From Flavobacteriaceae bacterium LYZ1037 (GTDB lineage Bacteria; Bacteroidota; Bacteroidia; Flavobacteriales; Flavobacteriaceae): a DNA stretch of 64,000 bases. Location of the stretch: assembly GCA_003144015.1 (NCBI GenBank), contig QFWS01000003.1, positions 355,000 to 418,999 on the forward strand, in the 5' to 3' direction. The notes under the pieces are model-generated. The model did no database searches, was not told the origin of the DNA, and was given only the letters and a program-made list of their open reading frames with translations. A program made the translations under genes and the position numbers. The number at the start of each line of letters is the position of its first letter. Positions within the stretch are counted from its first letter, which is position 1. Positions 27,410 to 34,983 of this stretch are shown in pieces.

Positions 27410-27970
27410 ATGGAAACGCAAGAACCACAAAAGCCAAAAAACAGAAAAAACAAGCATACCGATGATTTAATTGACCATTATTGGGGAAGCATTTCATATG
27501 TATCATCCTTAATAAAAGCCTCTGAAATTAAAGCTGGTCTTATTCTTTCATTTTATGGAATTTTACTTAATTTTTCATATAAATACATCGAAATAATTCT
27601 TGAAACAGCAACAGACAAAACGTTTCTATATGTACTACTTGGTGCTTGGTTTATAAGCACAGTAATTTCCATTTATTTTAGTGTGCGTTGCTTTATGCCT
27701 AGAATAGAAGCTAAATACGAAAAAAATATTTTCTTTTTTGGAGATGTTATTTCAAAGTTTGGAAACATCAAAGAATTTTCAAAAACCTTTTATAATATAA
27801 GCTTAGATGGAGAACAACTTTTTGATCAATTAGGTCAACAGATTTTTATTATTTCTAAAATTGCTGCTTTAAAATTTAAGTATGTTAACAAGTCCTTGCG
27901 CTTTTTAGCTTTGGGTCTTTTTTTACTCCTTGTATTAGTATCATATAATTTAATAGTCACTCATTCTTAA
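27410..27970 (+). CDS. DUF5706 membrane protein, Pycsar effector (PycTM)-like
   Basis: 186 aa. A basic N-terminal tail (1-18) is followed by a helix with SLIKASEIKAG (about 33-43), TM helix 1 (about 42-62), TM helix 2 (about 70-92), a cytosolic segment with NIFFFGDVISKFGNIKEF, a helix with QLGQQIFIISKIAALKFKYVN, and TM helix 3 (about 163-184). The order E/D-x-KAG, then FFGD, then QI...S.IA..K, then the last TM helix is that of DUF5706, the family of PycTM effectors. In Pycsar anti-phage systems these respond to a cyclic nucleotide made by a neighbouring cyclase and damage the membrane. Here the neighbour, 31 bases upstream, is the receiver-cyclase. Family recognition is from pattern only; toxicity and ligand are not shown. 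Confidence 0.75.
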   Translation: METQEPQKPKNRKNKHTDDLIDHYWGSISYVSSLIKASEIKAGLILSFYGILLNFSYKYIEIILETATDKTFLYVLLGAWFISTVISIYFSVRCFMPRIEAKYEKNIFFFGDVISKFGNIKEFSKTFYNISLDGEQLFDQLGQQIFIISKIAALKFKYVNKSLRFLALGLFLLLVLVSYNLIVTHS

Positions 27971-28039
27971 AAAATTAATCCAATTATAGGATGTGAATTG
28001 ATTTTTTAATTATCTTTAAATCACTTAATACATCTCATT

Positions 28040-29443
28040 ATGAAACTCTTAGCTTTTATTCTGTGTGTGTTTTGTTTTATTATTAAACCTTTCGCACAAG
28101 AACCAAAAGCCCCATCTCCTATTCTATTTATTTATGACGCAAGTGGCTCTATGTGGGGTAAACTAGATGCACAAACTAAAAAAGACATTGCAGCTAACGT
28201 TTTAACCACAACGGTAAGCAATTTGCCTAAAAACCAACAAATTGGTCTCATGGCTTATGGCCATAGAACCAAAGGAGATTGTGAAGACATTGAATACCTT
28301 GTAAATCTTTCAAATAATTCAAAAGAAAAAATTGTTGAAGCAGTAAATGGTATTAATTCTTTAGGTAAAACACCTTTAGCACGTTCTGCAACTCTTGCTA
28401 TTAATTCCTTGCGGGATAGTAAAACAAAAGCTACCATCATTCTAATTACCGATGGTATTGAATCCTGCGATGGTAATATATGTAAAGTCGTAACAGATGC
28501 TAAAGCAGAAGGCATCAATTTTAAATTACACATTGTAGGTTTTGGTTTGAAAGAAAGTGAAACTGAACAATTAAAATGCGCTGCAAAAGCTGGAGATGGT
28601 CATTACTACAATGCTGCTGACGCAAGTAGCTTGGATGAAGGACTTGCTGAGGCCACCTCAGAAACAATAGATAAACCAAATGGAAATTTTTCTATTTATG
28701 CTACAAAAAACGGACAACCCGTAGATGCTTGGGTAAAAGTAGTAAAATCGGGTACTAAAGATGAAATAGCAGGAACTAGAACCTATCGTGATACAGGTTG
28801 GGTTTATTTACCTCCTGGAAAATACGATTTGATAGTCAATCCTCTAGAAAATTCTAGAATTAAAGGCACAACCATTTCCATTGAAAGTGTTAAAGATGAA
28901 ATAGGACATCAAACAGTAAGTTTTGATGGTGGAAAAATCAACCTCATCACGCTAAACAATAACGAAGGTTGGGATTGCACAAGCAAAGTTACAACACAAG
29001 AAGGTGTGGTTGTTGGTGGTAGCAGAACTTATGGTAGACCATTGATTATAGAACTTAATCCAGGAGTTTACGATATTGAATTGATTGCATTAAACATGAA
29101 AGGGCATGAAAGCAAATTCACCATTGAAGATGTCATAGTGGAAGCAACAAAAACAACAGATGCAACACATAATTTTAAGACAGGGATTGCTATGATAGGT
29201 GTAAAAAGTGACGAAGAACTAATTGATGCCTTAGTCAGTATTAATAGTAAAGATACTGGTCTAAACGTTGCTGGTAGTAGAACCTATACATCAGAGTCCA
29301 GCAATCCAAGAGAATTTATTCTAAATCCTGGAGTCTATGATGTAAAAGTAACTGCAGCAAAAAAAGAATATTCTGGTAAAACAGAAACCTTTTCCATTGA
29401 AGTGAAACAAGGAGAAGTTGTTACCAAAATTTTAAACTTCTAA
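28040..29443 (+). CDS. Exported vWA domain protein with three Ig-like repeats
   Basis: 467 aa. The signal peptide ends PFAQ (residue 20). Residues about 25-215 are a von Willebrand A domain with a complete metal-ion site: Asp33, Ser35, Ser37 in DASGS, the later Thr in LGKTPLARS, and Asp in LITDGIESCDG. From about 228 come three beta-sandwich repeats, each with a Gly/Ser-x-R-T-Y element followed by LPPGKYDL, LNPGVYDI or LNPGVYDV, typical of PEGA- or carboxypeptidase-regulatory-like folds. Likely role is metal-dependent adhesion or scaffolding at the periplasmic face or surface. It has no T9SS tail or lipobox. It sits 69 bases after the PycTM-like gene and 2 bases before the membrane protein gene. 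A link to the signalling island is possible but unproven. Confidence 0.8.
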   Translation: MKLLAFILCVFCFIIKPFAQEPKAPSPILFIYDASGSMWGKLDAQTKKDIAANVLTTTVSNLPKNQQIGLMAYGHRTKGDCEDIEYLVNLSNNSKEKIVEAVNGINSLGKTPLARSATLAINSLRDSKTKATIILITDGIESCDGNICKVVTDAKAEGINFKLHIVGFGLKESETEQLKCAAKAGDGHYYNAADASSLDEGLAEATSETIDKPNGNFSIYATKNGQPVDAWVKVVKSGTKDEIAGTRTYRDTGWVYLPPGKYDLIVNPLENSRIKGTTISIESVKDEIGHQTVSFDGGKINLITLNNNEGWDCTSKVTTQEGVVVGGSRTYGRPLIIELNPGVYDIELIALNMKGHESKFTIEDVIVEATKTTDATHNFKTGIAMIGVKSDEELIDALVSINSKDTGLNVAGSRTYTSESSNPREFILNPGVYDVKVTAAKKEYSGKTETFSIEVKQGEVVTKILNF

Positions 29444-29445
29444 TT

Positions 29446-30492
29446 ATGGCACATCAAGCAGTAAAACCATACAGTTTTTTAATGTACTTTCTAGCTATAA
29501 TTACTTCATTTTTTGTTGGTCTTACTTATGCTAGTATTGTAGAAGCAGGAAAAGGGCAAATGTTGGCTGGTGGAGCCATTGTATTTGGTTATGGTGTTAT
29601 TGGTGCTTTTTTGGGTTTAATTATAGCCATATTTATTACCGTAAAAACTAATAGAAAATTAATTATCAAACTCAACCTCTTTCTTGCTTTGGCGATTGTC
29701 GCATTTTTCTCTTACTACACCATTAAGTATCAAAAGCTACAAAAAGTAAAAGAAAAAGAAAAATTAGAACAAGAAAATCAAAGACAGGAAAAACGTCTTA
29801 AAAAAAATTTAACGGCACCTGTTATGGAAGCTAAACCTAATCATGATAAAGAAATATCTTCAATAAATTATATTCGAGCTAAGCAATTGGCCATGTTAAA
29901 TAAAAAAGCTGATTTCTCACAAGACAATTCAGAAATGGGTTTAGGTATGTTTTCACCAAATATGTACGAAAATAAAACACTTTATTTCTACGGAAACATT
30001 AATTATGAAAAAACTATTAACGACCATACACCTTATGACAGTATTACGTTTAGATTTGACAAATACAACAATATCGAAATTGCTACTGCTCCATCTTGGC
30101 TTGTTCCAATGCATTTAAAATTAGACTATGGCATTTTATCTTTTAAAGTAAAAACCATTATTCGAGATTTTATTGAAGTAGAAGTTAATACAACCAATGG
30201 ACAATCTTCTTATGTAAGCCCAAGTCAAGGAACCGTACAATTTTGGCCAGAATTTTTATTGCAAGTCCATAGTATCGAGTTTTTAAATCCTGAAACTCAA
30301 GAAGCAAAATCTCGTCCTTTTGAATATTCTGACAGAGTGAATATTGCTTTTAAAATCATGCAACCCATAGCCATTAAACAAGATTGGATATTAGTGGCTT
30401 TAAAAGACAATAACTATCATAAAGTTGGAACAGGTTGGGTTAAATGGCGTGAAAACGGAAAGCTTTTAGTTAGATATTCTTTTTTAAGTTAA
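29446..30492 (+). CDS. Membrane protein with C-terminal soluble domain
   Basis: 348 aa. Three hydrophobic helices at about 11-31, 38-62 and 74-91 precede a strongly charged coiled coil (about 95-120, KEKEKLEQENQRQEKRLKK) and a beta-rich soluble domain of about 220 residues with no motif I recognise (YFYGNINYEKT, TVQFWPEFLLQVHSIEFL, VGTGWVKWRENGKLLVRYSF). The final block, with tandem Trp-containing strands, resembles small beta-barrel domains. The gene follows the vWA gene by two bases, so the two proteins are probably made together and may form a complex. Function unknown. Confidence 0.65.
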   Translation: MAHQAVKPYSFLMYFLAIITSFFVGLTYASIVEAGKGQMLAGGAIVFGYGVIGAFLGLIIAIFITVKTNRKLIIKLNLFLALAIVAFFSYYTIKYQKLQKVKEKEKLEQENQRQEKRLKKNLTAPVMEAKPNHDKEISSINYIRAKQLAMLNKKADFSQDNSEMGLGMFSPNMYENKTLYFYGNINYEKTINDHTPYDSITFRFDKYNNIEIATAPSWLVPMHLKLDYGILSFKVKTIIRDFIEVEVNTTNGQSSYVSPSQGTVQFWPEFLLQVHSIEFLNPETQEAKSRPFEYSDRVNIAFKIMQPIAIKQDWILVALKDNNYHKVGTGWVKWRENGKLLVRYSFLS

Positions 30493-30564
30493 TGTTAAAT
30501 CCTTTATAACATTATAAACAACTCTATTTATTATTTATAGATTCGCAGATTAATAGATTGTGTT

Positions 30565-30708
30565 ATGAGTGGGTTTAATATTGTTATGGTTATTGCCATC
30601 ATCTTGTTTGCAAGATTAGGTGTGCGTTTAGTGACTGGATATTTTAAAATGAAGAAGGAAGATGAAGAATCTGACAATTTTAATAATTCTGAAGATCCTA
30701 CTAGTTAG
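30565..30708 (+). CDS. Small single-helix membrane protein (47 aa)
   Basis: ATG 30565 opens a frame of 47 codons: MSGFNIVMVIAIILFARLGV, then a short basic stretch and a charged tail DEESDNFNNSEDPTS. This is one transmembrane helix plus an acidic cytosolic tail. The sequence TATAGATTCGCAG at about 30534-30546 is a reasonable -7 element 20-30 bases upstream, so an independent transcript is plausible. It is below usual length cut-offs and has no family I know, so confidence is limited. Confidence 0.5.
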   Translation: MSGFNIVMVIAIILFARLGVRLVTGYFKMKKEDEESDNFNNSEDPTS

Positions 30709-30713
30709 GAGCT

Positions 30714-31283
30714 TTAGGTTTTAACTTTCCCATTAAAATGATCTACTTTAGAATTAATTGGATTTCCTGAGCTTCTTCTAAATGAAGCTATTTGTCCACA
30801 ATGCCATATGGCATCTGCAATAGGTCCATTTATTTCATTCCAAAAAGGAATTTCTTTATCTCCAATGATTTTATATTGTGAAATATCATCACTCGCCTTT
30901 AAAATATTGGCAGCTATTTCTAAATTCAATAAGGTTTGAATGCGTTTTTCTTCAAAAGTCATTTCAACAACACTTTTAGTATTTGTTTTTTTTAAAGTGG
31001 AATTTACTATAACTAAAGATAGGCTATAAATATGATTTATGGTTTCTGAAGTAGATCTTGCATTTTCACTTGGTTTATAGTTTAAGTCGGCTTCCGTTAA
31101 ACTTTCTGTTGCCCAATAATATCTAAAGCCCAAACTTTCAACCATTCTTCCAGCAACTGTTCCAGCTGTATATGTTTCTGGATAATCAGGTAATTCGTAA
31201 AAAGGAAGTGTTTGCTCCATGTTTTCTTGTGCTTTAACAATGAAAACTGAAAAGAAAGTAATTAATAATATAAAAGATTTCAT
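30714..31283 (-). CDS. DinB-superfamily exported protein
   Basis: 189 aa. The signal peptide ends VKAQ (about residue 18). The remainder is a DinB-type four-helix bundle: MVESLGFRYYWATESL, NHIYSLSLVIVNSTLKK, and IADAIWHCGQIASFRRSSG, where His residues of the helices (NHIYS, WHCGQ) are in the positions that bind metal in DinB/YfiT-like proteins. Most such proteins are cytosolic thiol-dependent enzymes of unclear substrate; an exported one is typical for Bacteroidetes. It is 12 bases downstream of the M28 peptidase gene on the same strand, so the two form an operon. Confidence 0.75.
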   Translation of the reverse strand: MKSFILLITFFSVFIVKAQENMEQTLPFYELPDYPETYTAGTVAGRMVESLGFRYYWATESLTEADLNYKPSENARSTSETINHIYSLSLVIVNSTLKKTNTKSVVEMTFEEKRIQTLLNLEIAANILKASDDISQYKIIGDKEIPFWNEINGPIADAIWHCGQIASFRRSSGNPINSKVDHFNGKVKT

Positions 31284-31295
31284 AATAAAGGATCT

Positions 31296-32672
31296 TTAAT
31301 TAGCTAAACCATATTTATCAAACAAGTATACCAAACTCGCCATAGTTGCAGCTCCAAGTTCAAGCTCACGTTTGTTTACAGCATCAAAGGTATCGTTTGC
31401 TGCATGATGATAATCGAAATAGCGTTGCGAATCTGGACGCAAACCTGCCAGCACATTGGTATCTGTTTTTAATGGACCAACATCTGCTCCACTATGTCCT
31501 TTCTCAAAATAATGGATTAAATAAGGTTTAAATAGTTCTTTCCAACTTAATATTTGATTCATATCTGTGTCACTACAATCGAAGCTAAATCCACGAGGCG
31601 TAAATCCACCCGAGTCACTTTCTAAAGAAAATATATGATTTTCACCTTTTTGCTTTGCAATCTCAGCATATTTTGTGGCACCACGAAGTCCGTTTTCTTC
31701 ATTCATAAACAAAACAACTCGGATGCTTCGTTTGGGTTTAATACCACTTTCTTTTAGTAACCGCAATACATCCATAGACTGTACCACTCCTGCGCCATCG
31801 TCGTGAGCACCATCTCCTAAATCCCAAGAATCTAAATGGCCACCAACAAGAATATATTCATTTGGAAACTGGCTTCCTGTAATTTCACCAATGACATTAT
31901 AAGATTGTACATCATTTAATTGCTGGCAAGATTGGCTAAAAAAGAATTTTAAGTTTTTGTTTAATGCTAACATACTACTTAACAAATTTGCATCGTTTGT
32001 ACTTATGGCTGCTGAAGGGATTCTTTTTGAGACAGGTATATCGCCATAGGTCATACTTCCTGTATGAGGAAAATCGTCCTGACGCAAATTCATAGAGCGA
32101 ACTATTACACCAACTGCACCAAACTTAGTAGCTTCCATAGCACCTGCATACCTTTGATCTACACAACCTCCATAAGCTTCAAATGTTTGTATTAAATCTG
32201 CTTGCATAGGACGATTAAAAAACACTATTTTTCCTTCAATGTTTTCTTTTCCTAAAGATTCAAGCTCATCAATACTTTTAACCTCTAAAACCTGTGCTTT
32301 TAAGCCTCCAAAGGGTGTTCCAATAGATCCTCCAAGCGCACAAATATTCACTTTAGTTGTTGCTCCAGAAGCTGTTTCAATAAAAGCAAATTCTGGAGCT
32401 CCACGAACCCATTTTGGAACCATTACAGGTTGTAACCACACCTTATCTAAACCTATTTTTTGTAATTCTTCCTTGGTATATTCAATAGCTTTTTCGGCGT
32501 TTAAAGAACCCGATAATCGTCCACCAATTTGGTTGGACAAATGTTCTAACCATTTATAACTGTTACCATTTGTTAGAGAGGTTTTGTAAATAGTTTTTAA
32601 AATCTCTGCATCTGTTTGTGCTGAAACAAAACTTACAAATAGACATGTGAATACTAAAAAAAGGTATTTCAT
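31296..32672 (-). CDS. Secreted M28 family metallopeptidase
   Basis: 458 aa with signal peptide ending VSAQ (residue 19). The di-zinc peptidase core shows GGHLDSWDLGDGAHDDGAG (metal His and bridging Asp), VVLFMNEENGLRGA (catalytic Glu pair), SLESDSGGF and YHHAANDTFD (last metal His). A protease-associated domain is inserted before it (about 110-250; KIVFFNRPMQ, GAVGVIVRSMN). This layout matches carboxypeptidase Q/plasma glutamate carboxypeptidase-like enzymes that remove terminal residues from dipeptides or small peptides in the periplasm. The first gene of a two-gene operon with the DinB-like gene. Family certain, substrate unknown. Confidence 0.9.
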   Translation of the reverse strand: MKYLFLVFTCLFVSFVSAQTDAEILKTIYKTSLTNGNSYKWLEHLSNQIGGRLSGSLNAEKAIEYTKEELQKIGLDKVWLQPVMVPKWVRGAPEFAFIETASGATTKVNICALGGSIGTPFGGLKAQVLEVKSIDELESLGKENIEGKIVFFNRPMQADLIQTFEAYGGCVDQRYAGAMEATKFGAVGVIVRSMNLRQDDFPHTGSMTYGDIPVSKRIPSAAISTNDANLLSSMLALNKNLKFFFSQSCQQLNDVQSYNVIGEITGSQFPNEYILVGGHLDSWDLGDGAHDDGAGVVQSMDVLRLLKESGIKPKRSIRVVLFMNEENGLRGATKYAEIAKQKGENHIFSLESDSGGFTPRGFSFDCSDTDMNQILSWKELFKPYLIHYFEKGHSGADVGPLKTDTNVLAGLRPDSQRYFDYHHAANDTFDAVNKRELELGAATMASLVYLFDKYGLAN

Positions 32673-32743
32673 AATATGTGTTTGATAATTGAAAAGTCTA
32701 AAATAAGTAAATGCTAATCTTTTATTCTAAAAAGAATCTTAAA

Positions 32744-33622
32744 TTAATCGTTTTCTAATTGTTTACGATATGCATCCAAATTTGCTTTTATTTTTGGATC
32801 TAATTCTGGTTCTTTAATGTCTTTATATGTTTTAAGGGTGTCCAATAAAATTTTAGCTACAATATAACGTGCTGTTGGTTTATCGTCTGCTGGAATAGCA
32901 AACCAAGGCGCATGAGGTTTGGAGGTTCTATTAATCGCGTCTTCGTAACAATCTTGGTAGCGATCCCAAAGTTTACGTTCTTTTAAATCTCCGGGAGAAA
33001 ATTTCCAGTTTTTAGATTTCTTATCTAAGCGTCTAAGCAATCTGTTTTTTTGTTCATCTTTAGATAAATGCAAAAAGAATTTAAAAATAATGGTTCCATT
33101 TTGGGCTATATGTTTTTCGAAATTATTGATTTGCTCAAAACGTTTTTCCCAAAAAGCATCATTAACATCATCTAACGAATGTACATCTGGCAGATGCTCT
33201 CCTAAAATATATTCAGGATGTACACGAGTTACTAAGACATTTTCGTAATGTGTTCTATTAAACACCCCAAACTTTCCTCGAGCTGGTAAAGCAATATAAT
33301 GTCTCCATAAATAATCGTGTTTAAGTTCTAAGTCTGTTGGAACTTTAAAGCTATGAACCACCACGCCTCTAGCGTTAAGCTCTTTAAAAACTTCACGAAT
33401 TAAACTATCTTTTCCAGCTGTATCCATGCCTTGAATACAAATCAAAACAGCATATTTTCCATGCGCATACATGGCATTTTGAATTTTTGCCAGGTCTTTA
33501 CAAACATCTTCAAGTTCGTCTTCAATTTTATCTTTATCTGCATCTAACTGGTAAGTGGTTGGTGTTTTTTTTAAAGAAATTTTTTGAGTTAACTTAAATG
33601 TATTTGATTTTATGGTTTTCAA
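32744..33622 (-). CDS. Polyphosphate kinase 2 family phosphotransferase
   Basis: 292 aa, one-domain PPK2. Walker A is GMDTAGKD (about 65-72), followed by REVFKELNARGVVVHSFKVP, the lid region WRHYIALPARGKFGVFNRTHYE, TIIFKFFLHLSKDEQ, and the C-terminal APWFAIPADDKPTARY. Length and motifs fit the single-domain PPK2 enzymes that use inorganic polyphosphate to phosphorylate nucleotides (AMP to ADP and/or ADP to ATP). The subclass cannot be fixed by eye, although the alanine in DTAGKD is compatible with class I or III. It is transcribed alone, divergent from the flavodoxin-like gene. Confidence 0.9.
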   Translation of the reverse strand: MKTIKSNTFKLTQKISLKKTPTTYQLDADKDKIEDELEDVCKDLAKIQNAMYAHGKYAVLICIQGMDTAGKDSLIREVFKELNARGVVVHSFKVPTDLELKHDYLWRHYIALPARGKFGVFNRTHYENVLVTRVHPEYILGEHLPDVHSLDDVNDAFWEKRFEQINNFEKHIAQNGTIIFKFFLHLSKDEQKNRLLRRLDKKSKNWKFSPGDLKERKLWDRYQDCYEDAINRTSKPHAPWFAIPADDKPTARYIVAKILLDTLKTYKDIKEPELDPKIKANLDAYRKQLEND

Positions 33623-33749
33623 TTTTAAAGGGTTTTATTAATTTGAGTTTTAAAGATATCAATATTTTCTGTATTCCTATTAATTGTTTCTATAACTAAA
33701 GTACCTTTTATATTCTAAAAACTCATTAATTCGTATTTTAAAATATACC

Positions 33750-34259
33750 ATGAAAAAATCGGTTATTATTCAAGGAAGTTCTAGAAGTAAAGGAGATACC
33801 AGTTTAATTGTAAATTATTTAGCAAGTAACTATCATATAGATGTTATTGATTTAAATACAAAAACAATTGGGCAATATGATTATGACTATAAAAATGAAA
33901 AGGATGATTTTATAGCAACAATGACAGAAATTATTGAAAACTATGACACAATTATTTTTGCCACTCCAGTGTATTGGTACACTATGAGTGGAATTATGAA
34001 AGCCTTTTTTGATAGAATTTCAGATTTATTAAGAGTCGAAAAAGATTTAGGAAGACAGTTACGAGGAAAAAATATGGCCATGATAAGCACGAGTAATATG
34101 GATGATTTAGTAGCTGGTTTTAATATGCCATTTGTGGAGTCTGCAAATTATTTGGGCATGACATATTTGGGTGATATACATACTTGGGTAGAAGGCAACC
34201 GGATTCCTAACATTGTAAAAACCAAAATAGATACTTTTTCTAATCTTTTAGTTCCTTAA
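33750..34259 (+). CDS. NADPH-dependent FMN reductase/flavodoxin-like protein
   Basis: 169 aa. The phosphate-binding loop GSSRSKGDTSLIV (about 9-21) and the second FMN contact FATPVYWYTMSGIMKAFFDR (about 72-92) are typical of the NAD(P)H:quinone/iron-sulfur flavoprotein group. It should bind FMN and reduce small molecules such as quinones or nitro/azo compounds. The gene is divergent from ppk2, and its 3' end overlaps the 3' end of the DUF6090 gene on the other strand by 20 bases, so there is no separate terminator between the convergent genes. Confidence 0.85.
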   Translation: MKKSVIIQGSSRSKGDTSLIVNYLASNYHIDVIDLNTKTIGQYDYDYKNEKDDFIATMTEIIENYDTIIFATPVYWYTMSGIMKAFFDRISDLLRVEKDLGRQLRGKNMAMISTSNMDDLVAGFNMPFVESANYLGMTYLGDIHTWVEGNRIPNIVKTKIDTFSNLLVP

Positions 34260-34983
34260 TAATTAGTTCTTGAATTTCACTATTATCTTTAAATAAACCA
34301 TGAAGCATTACTAGTGTTCTTTCTTCAGACCCTTTTTTCCATTCATGCATGGCTTCCATAACTATAAAAAGTTTTGGATTATTATATTCAGGCTTAATAA
34401 ATTCTGTAATTTCTGGCTGATTAACTAGTCGTTCTGAAAGCGTAGTACTCCCTATTAATAAAGATGCTTGTTCCAAAATAACATTTTTATTATTATCATT
34501 AGCAAATGAAATTTTCATAGCTAAATCTTGACTTCGTTTTAAATCAGCCAATTTATTACGAATATGAGGAGCTAATAATTTAATATCTCCAGTATTTTCT
34601 AAAGTTTCAATGGTACTGTAATTAAACTCTATTAATAATGAGTTTATTTCTACATTTAATAAGTTAGCTAATGCTTGATTTGTTTTTAAGTTTGGCTCAT
34701 CGTAGGTTTTAAGATATTCATTATAGCCCAGCCTAAAAGAGTCTAGACTTGCAATGGTTTCTTCAATATATATTTTGTCTTTATTTAGATCGTCTAAAAG
34801 CTGATGGTAATAGTTTTGCCTTTCAGCGTCAAGTTTTCTATTCTCGCTCCATAAATTAAGTTGTAATGCAATTAAAATTCCAATAACCACAAGTACTATC
34901 TCTCCTATGGCATACAACAAATATTTGCTGAATTTGCTTTCAGAAATTAAACCTTGTCTTATTTTTCGGAAGAATTTTATCAT
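34240..34983 (-). CDS. DUF6090 family membrane-anchored protein, copy 4
   Basis: 247 aa. It has the family start MIKFFRKIRQGLISES, then FSKYLLYAIGEIVLVVIGIL as TM helix and ALQLNLWSENRK, then a helical soluble region of about 200 residues. Its ATG overlaps the stop of the sigma-54-type regulator gene by four bases (34980-34983), so it is translationally coupled to a transcription-factor-like protein. It is about 27 kb from copies 1-3 but shares their N-terminal anchor nearly unchanged. Function unknown; the coupling suggests the regulator and DUF6090 act in one pathway. Confidence 0.85.
   Translation of the reverse strand: MIKFFRKIRQGLISESKFSKYLLYAIGEIVLVVIGILIALQLNLWSENRKLDAERQNYYHQLLDDLNKDKIYIEETIASLDSFRLGYNEYLKTYDEPNLKTNQALANLLNVEINSLLIEFNYSTIETLENTGDIKLLAPHIRNKLADLKRSQDLAMKISFANDNNKNVILEQASLLIGSTTLSERLVNQPEITEFIKPEYNNPKLFIVMEAMHEWKKGSEERTLVMLHGLFKDNSEIQELIIKELKD

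Noticed and set aside
26338..27970. Calling the cyclase and membrane protein a standard Pycsar system
   Set aside because: The cyclase has the Lys/Thr base-recognition pair of class IIIb adenylyl cyclases and a receiver domain, unlike described pyrimidine cyclases; only a Pycsar-like relation is supported.
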